Shown: piece after piece, positions 60,069-64,000 of the stretch | How positions within the stretch are numbered: the stretch's first letter is position 1 | How the letters are laid out: every line of letters begins with the position of its first letter | Source of the DNA: Ulota crispa | Taxonomy: Eukaryota; Streptophyta; Bryopsida; Orthotrichales; Orthotrichaceae | NCBI GenBank assembly: GCA_963920765.1 | Contig: OY987242.1 | Span: forward strand, 2,258,789-2,322,788 | Reading direction: 5' to 3' | Length of the DNA: 64,000 nucleotides | Translations under genes and position numbers: made by a program | The notes under the pieces: generated by a model | What the model was told of the DNA's origin: nothing | The model's database searches: none | Seen by the model: the letters and a program-made list of their open reading frames with translations, nothing else

Positions 60069-60583
60069 TGATATTGTGAGTTGCATCTAACCTGACCACT
60101 TCTTTCCTCTCCACATATTCAAGTTTATTACTTATCATAAATGTCTTTAACTTAGTCTTGGAATTTCTAGAACACATTTACTCTATCTAAGGATGTTATG
60201 AATGATTTCTTTTATCTATTGGTATACTTTTCTAAATTCTTTGAATCCTCCATACTAAAACATTTTAGTTTTGAAATAAAAGTGACCACATTTGATTATT
60301 CCCGCATTGAAGCATTCATCTGGACATGCCTTGGGATATTATTTATAAAAGTGATCAAATCCTTGCATATCTTACTACTTTTTATTCAAATTTTTCTTAG
60401 TACTTTTTCTTTGAGAAGGCAATAAAGCTGCTTTTAATTGGTTTTTTTGGTTCACATTCAAGGAATTTGAAGCTCCCACGGAGAATAAGAAGAGCAAGCA
60501 GTCGCAACCTCGTCAATGTGGCCGCTCAGATGGGTTTAGGTACTAAAAACATTTTCCAATGAATTTGTTATACGTTGAGGTAT
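60069..60583. other. Intergenic DNA
   Basis: AT-rich. A short stretch at 60460-60540 has gene-like composition but no domain that I recognise. Confidence 0.35.
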
Positions 60584-60585
60584 TA

Positions 60586-61126
60586 CTCCCTCTATTTCAC
60601 TAAAACACCCATGTTTTGATTTATTCTTTGTTTCAAAAAAAATCATGTCTGTAAATTCACTTGTTTTTTGTCCCAATAAAAACCTATGCTTATCTCTAAA
60701 ATAAAATGATTTGCTTGCAATGCTTGTTGGTATGTACTAGGCATTTCATGCTCATTTATTGCTAAAGCTAGCAATTAATATTTGATTTAGTGGTTTTTGT
60801 TTGCAAACTCTGCCTATCATAAAGCCAAAATCATCAATATATAGTATCAACACTAAGATTTGGTTTTTTGATAGATGGGACAGCTTGGGCATGTAGGCTA
60901 ACTTGTTCTTTATTTACAATTGCATTGACACATTTCATATCAATCAATTTTTTAATTATAGGCAACAGTAACCTTTTTTAGAAAACTTCAATTACAAAGA
61001 AAACAAAAATTGACTTAATAATGGTTTAAACCTAATACCCAACAACTTCCAATTACAATGTCTTGGTAATATTTCTTAATCTATCACAAATTCTCAAACA
61101 AAGGTTTTTTAGTGAAACAGAGGGAT
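60586..61126. mobile_element. Stowaway/mariner-like MITE (family S), diverged copy
   Basis: It starts CTCCCTCTATTTCACTAAAA and ends TTTTAGTGAAACAGAGGGAT between TA dinucleotides. It is 541 bp. The inner sequence differs from the other three copies, so it is probably a sister family with the same ends. Confidence 0.72.
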
Positions 61127-61128
61127 TA

Positions 61129-61694
61129 TTGTTTATATAGTACTTGCACCACTATATTGCAATCTTGAACATCCTTCTGGTGAAGGAAAAACAGTTTTTT
61201 TGGTCTTCTAAGTTCTTCAGCCACTGAGAGCACTCCAAACCATAGGCATTTGTGCCTATTTCTTGTTGTCTGATTATGTTTGTTAGGATTGGAATTTTAT
61301 AGTTAACCTTTCTATAGTTTGGGACTGTAACCTTGTTAGGATCTACTTGCTTGGTGAACTAGATAGAATAAATTGACAAAACTTTCTCTTATGCCGTATT
61401 TTTGGGTTTATTGCAGATATATCTTGGAGAACAAGGATCTAGAATTCTACCAGAGGGAAATTCAAAAGGAGAATAACAAAGGTACTCTTGCCTAGGCTTG
61501 GAACTTCTCATCATTGGTTGGTAAGATTACAATGGATTGTCAATTGTTGGCACAATTTTGTTGTCTAGGCTTATTTGAGCTCTTGTGACTCCGGTCTTTC
61601 TGTAATGAAATGTTACAATCAGCCACAATGTCTTTTTTTTTTTGGTTCCATTGGCAATGACATCCTTGCTTTTTTGAGGTCATATGAGAGATTT
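61129..61694. other. Intergenic DNA
   Basis: Two short plant-like coding stretches around 61420-61490 (including LENKDLEFYQREIQKENN) could be an exon of an unseen gene, but I cannot link them to others. Confidence 0.3.
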
Positions 61695-61824
61695 CACTAC
61701 AAGGAAATCATGGTTGAATCTACAAAAAGTTGACAAAAATTGTAACCTAACCTATAATATATTGTAGGTTTGGTCACAATTTTTGTCAACTTTTTGTAAA
61801 TTCAACCATAATATCCTTGTAGTA
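61695..61824. mobile_element. 130-bp foldback MITE with CACTA-like ends
   Basis: It starts CACTACAAGGAAATCATGG. The right arm is the near complement and ends CTTGTAGTA. The arms are about 55 bp each with a short AT-rich loop, so a transcript would form one stable hairpin. CACTACAAG is the usual start of plant CACTA elements; a 3 bp target duplication was not clear. Confidence 0.7.
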
Positions 61825-62059
61825 AATTTTCCAGTGTCTGATTACAACAAATGTCATGAGAGTCTAAGTAGAGGAGTCTAACATTCACCTTTGTTGGTCA
61901 TGTGATTTTGCAGCTCAAGCATGCATTGAGTTGTAACTTATACATGGAGAATTATAATTTGCTCTTGATTCAAGCATGAACTGTAAACACGGTTTTGTTT
62001 GTTGAGTAAGTGAGTTTTAAAGTCAATAAGGATATGATCTCATTGACATTTTTTTGATG

Positions 62060-62471
62060 GGGAATTGATATGTGTACTACACCATTTCAATTACTGTACC
62101 ACACCCTAGAGTAAATTTAAGATTTCTACCATTAAAAAGCTGAATCTGAGAAATTGGAATTCACTTTTGGACTTAGAGACCATGATTTTGTTTGGAACCA
62201 CAAAAAAGTTTCAGTTCAACAACACCCAATGAGAAAGTTAGTTAGGGAGAATAATGTTCCTTTTACTTGTGTTTGTAAAAAAATATAAGCTTTTTCATTG
62301 GGTGTTGTTGAATTGCAACTTTTTTTGTGGTTCTAGACAAAATCATGGTCTCTAAGTCCAATATTTGAATTCCAAATTCTCAAATTCAGCTTTTTGATGG
62401 TAGAAATCTTAAATTTATTTTGGGGTGTGTTACAGTAATTGAAAGGGTGTGTGGTACACATATCAATTCCC
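62060..62471. mobile_element. Palindromic MITE, 412 bp
   Basis: GGGAATTGATATGTGTACTAC at the left faces its near complement at the right. The arms stay complementary for about 180 bp, through GACTTAGAGACCATGATTTTG, to a centre near 62265. The target duplication is not clear. It is non-coding. Confidence 0.75.
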
Positions 62472-63395
62472 TTTTTAATGATGTGATTACAGTTTTGTAA
62501 TGTCTTCTATACTTTAAATATGATGTTTTAGACTCAATCAATGGTGTTGGCGATTGGTGAAGTACGTCAATCCTAGGATTTGACAAACAACTAAAACTTA
62601 TAACTATGTCAAATTCTTCTTGAAAAGATAGGGAAACACCTGAAGTATGGCAATAACTATACAAGGAAGTGCTGAGAACGTGTACCATGAGAGGCAACAA
62701 TTTCAATTGACCTTGCAACACTGCCTAAATAATCTTCTTCAGGTCTGTTTCTCTTCTTTAAATTTCTTCTGTAGTGTGATAAGTTTTTTGAATTCCCGTC
62801 CATTATAAATGCTGAAAATAGCAATAAACCTCCAAAATCAAGTTTTTGCATTTCACCGGTTTTAAATAGACCTTCTTATTTTTTATATTTTCTGGTTCAC
62901 ATCCATGTTCCAAGCATATACCTTGCTAGAAGGCTAATATACTCCATATCATAAAACATACCACAAATGCTTTTGATAGCGTGTTTCTACCTTCAAAAAT
63001 AGTTTTGAAGTATATTAGTATCCATGTTTGGGAGAAAGGAGTAACATAGAGGACCTCCACCCTAGACCCAGAAATTTGTATGGTATGAAGGCAACAAAAC
63101 CGTATGCAAAATAGCATTTATACTCTTCAAAGGTCCATGAGCTCACTCCACACAAAATTCTTGCTATTGTAACTAGCCTAGTCATAAACCTTACTGGCTT
63201 CCCTCATGATTGCAGTTTATGAGAGTCTTGAAAAAACACCTTACACTAGTAGAAAACTCTTTCCAAAACAACAAAAAACCAACAGTTTCTTGTTGATTTG
63301 GGCACTTGCCCACGCTAATTGACTAATTTAACAAAATTCTGTAAAAAACTAAATACGTTCTATTGATTTGGACACCATTGTCTAAATCAACAAAA
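62472..63395. other. AT-rich intergenic DNA
   Basis: No supported gene or repeat. Confidence 0.4.
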
Positions 63396-63399
63396 AATT

Positions 63400-63860
63400 T
63401 GGAATCTTTTGAAGATCTTTTGGGAATTTTTTGTGAATCTTTAAGAATCTTCAAGAATCTTTTGGGAATCATTGAGAATTTTTGCATGATTTTTAAGAAT
63501 ATTTAAGAATCTTTTTGAGATTTTAGAATCTTTGAGAATCTTTTAGGAATCTTCATGAATCTTTGGAAATCTTTCAGAATCTTTTCAAGTTTTTTTGGAA
63601 TCTTTGAGAATGTTTGAGAACAATTGAGAATCTTTGGAAATCTTTGAGAATCTTTTAGTAATCTTTGAGAATCATTTGGAATCTTTGGAAATCTTTTCAA
63701 GTATTTTGGAATCTTTGAGAATGTTTGAGAACAATTGAGAATCTTTGAGGATCTTTGGAAATCTTTTGAGAATCTTTTTTGAAATTCAAAAAATCTTTGA
63801 AAATCTCTAAGAATTTTCAAGAACCTTTCTGGAATCTTTGAGAATCTTTTTAAAATCTTT
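63400..63860. repeat. Minisatellite of GAATCTTTGAGAATCTTT-type units
   Basis: Short units of about 9-12 bp based on GAATCTTT(T/G) repeat irregularly. A larger duplication covers about 100 bp (63590s and 63700s share TTTGAGAATGTTTGAGAAC). The minus-strand open frame over it (105 codons) is repeat-derived. Confidence 0.75.
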
Positions 63861-64000
63861 ATGAAATTTGTTAAAGTACTTCAAAATACTTATAGAAATA
63901 GAATATCTTAGACTAAATTAGAGTCCTTTAGGAATCTTTTTGTAAATCATCAAAATACTTTAAAATATTTTTAACAAAAAAACTATTACAGTAGTTTAGG

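Overview
This window is nuclear DNA from a green plant. It has short AT-rich GT-AG introns, a plastid-targeted dihydrolipoamide dehydrogenase, a plant-type receptor-like kinase, a pectin methylesterase, a plant-type GNAT-BRCT protein and a eukaryotic tRNA-Asn. Very repeat-rich intergenic DNA points to a medium or large genome. The LTR retrotransposon has a chromodomain and a reverse transcriptase that look fungal-like (Tcn1-like chromovirus). That fits a non-seed land plant (moss, liverwort, hornwort, lycophyte or fern) better than a flowering plant, but this is inference and the species is not resolved. A 200-base assembly gap lies at 28415-28614. Layout: 1-3 kb holds the 3' part of a pectinesterase gene (+), which converges on a 13-exon gene (-, 3345-9296) joining a GNAT acetyltransferase domain to C-terminal tandem BRCT domains. 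13.4-17.9 kb holds a 5-exon receptor-like kinase gene (-) with almost no ectodomain. 38.1-43.1 kb holds a 15-exon plastid dihydrolipoamide dehydrogenase gene (-). For these three complete models the exon phases and reading frames close exactly (1008, 444 and 584 codons of protein). 54.9-60.1 kb holds a multi-exon MULE/SWIM transposase-like gene with several disabling changes. A tRNA-Asn gene lies at 51.19 kb. The rest is repeats. The dominant one is a family of non-autonomous elements (226 to about 930 bp) that begin CCCCTAAAGG, end CCTTTAGGGG and sit between TTAA (or TTAG, TCAA, TTGA) tetranucleotides. At least a dozen copies are present, and the structure is that of piggyBac-type elements. 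Three other families recur: Stowaway/mariner-like elements (CTCCCTC ends, TA target), a roughly 257 bp family (AAC...GTT ends with TTAATTTGGG in the terminal repeats), and a roughly 310-340 bp family (GGTAAG/AGGTAG ends, TA target). Single foldback elements, a full-length but broken Ty3/gypsy element with intact target duplication (24542-30580), and several minisatellites complete the picture. The most striking minisatellite is a 21 bp array of about 36 units at 53.5-54.2 kb. The genes do not form a pathway; they are ordinary single plant genes spaced through transposon-rich DNA. The most unusual material is the TTAA-flanked element family and its nested and abutting insertions, the 21 bp array, and the transposon that abuts the 3' end of the tRNA gene.
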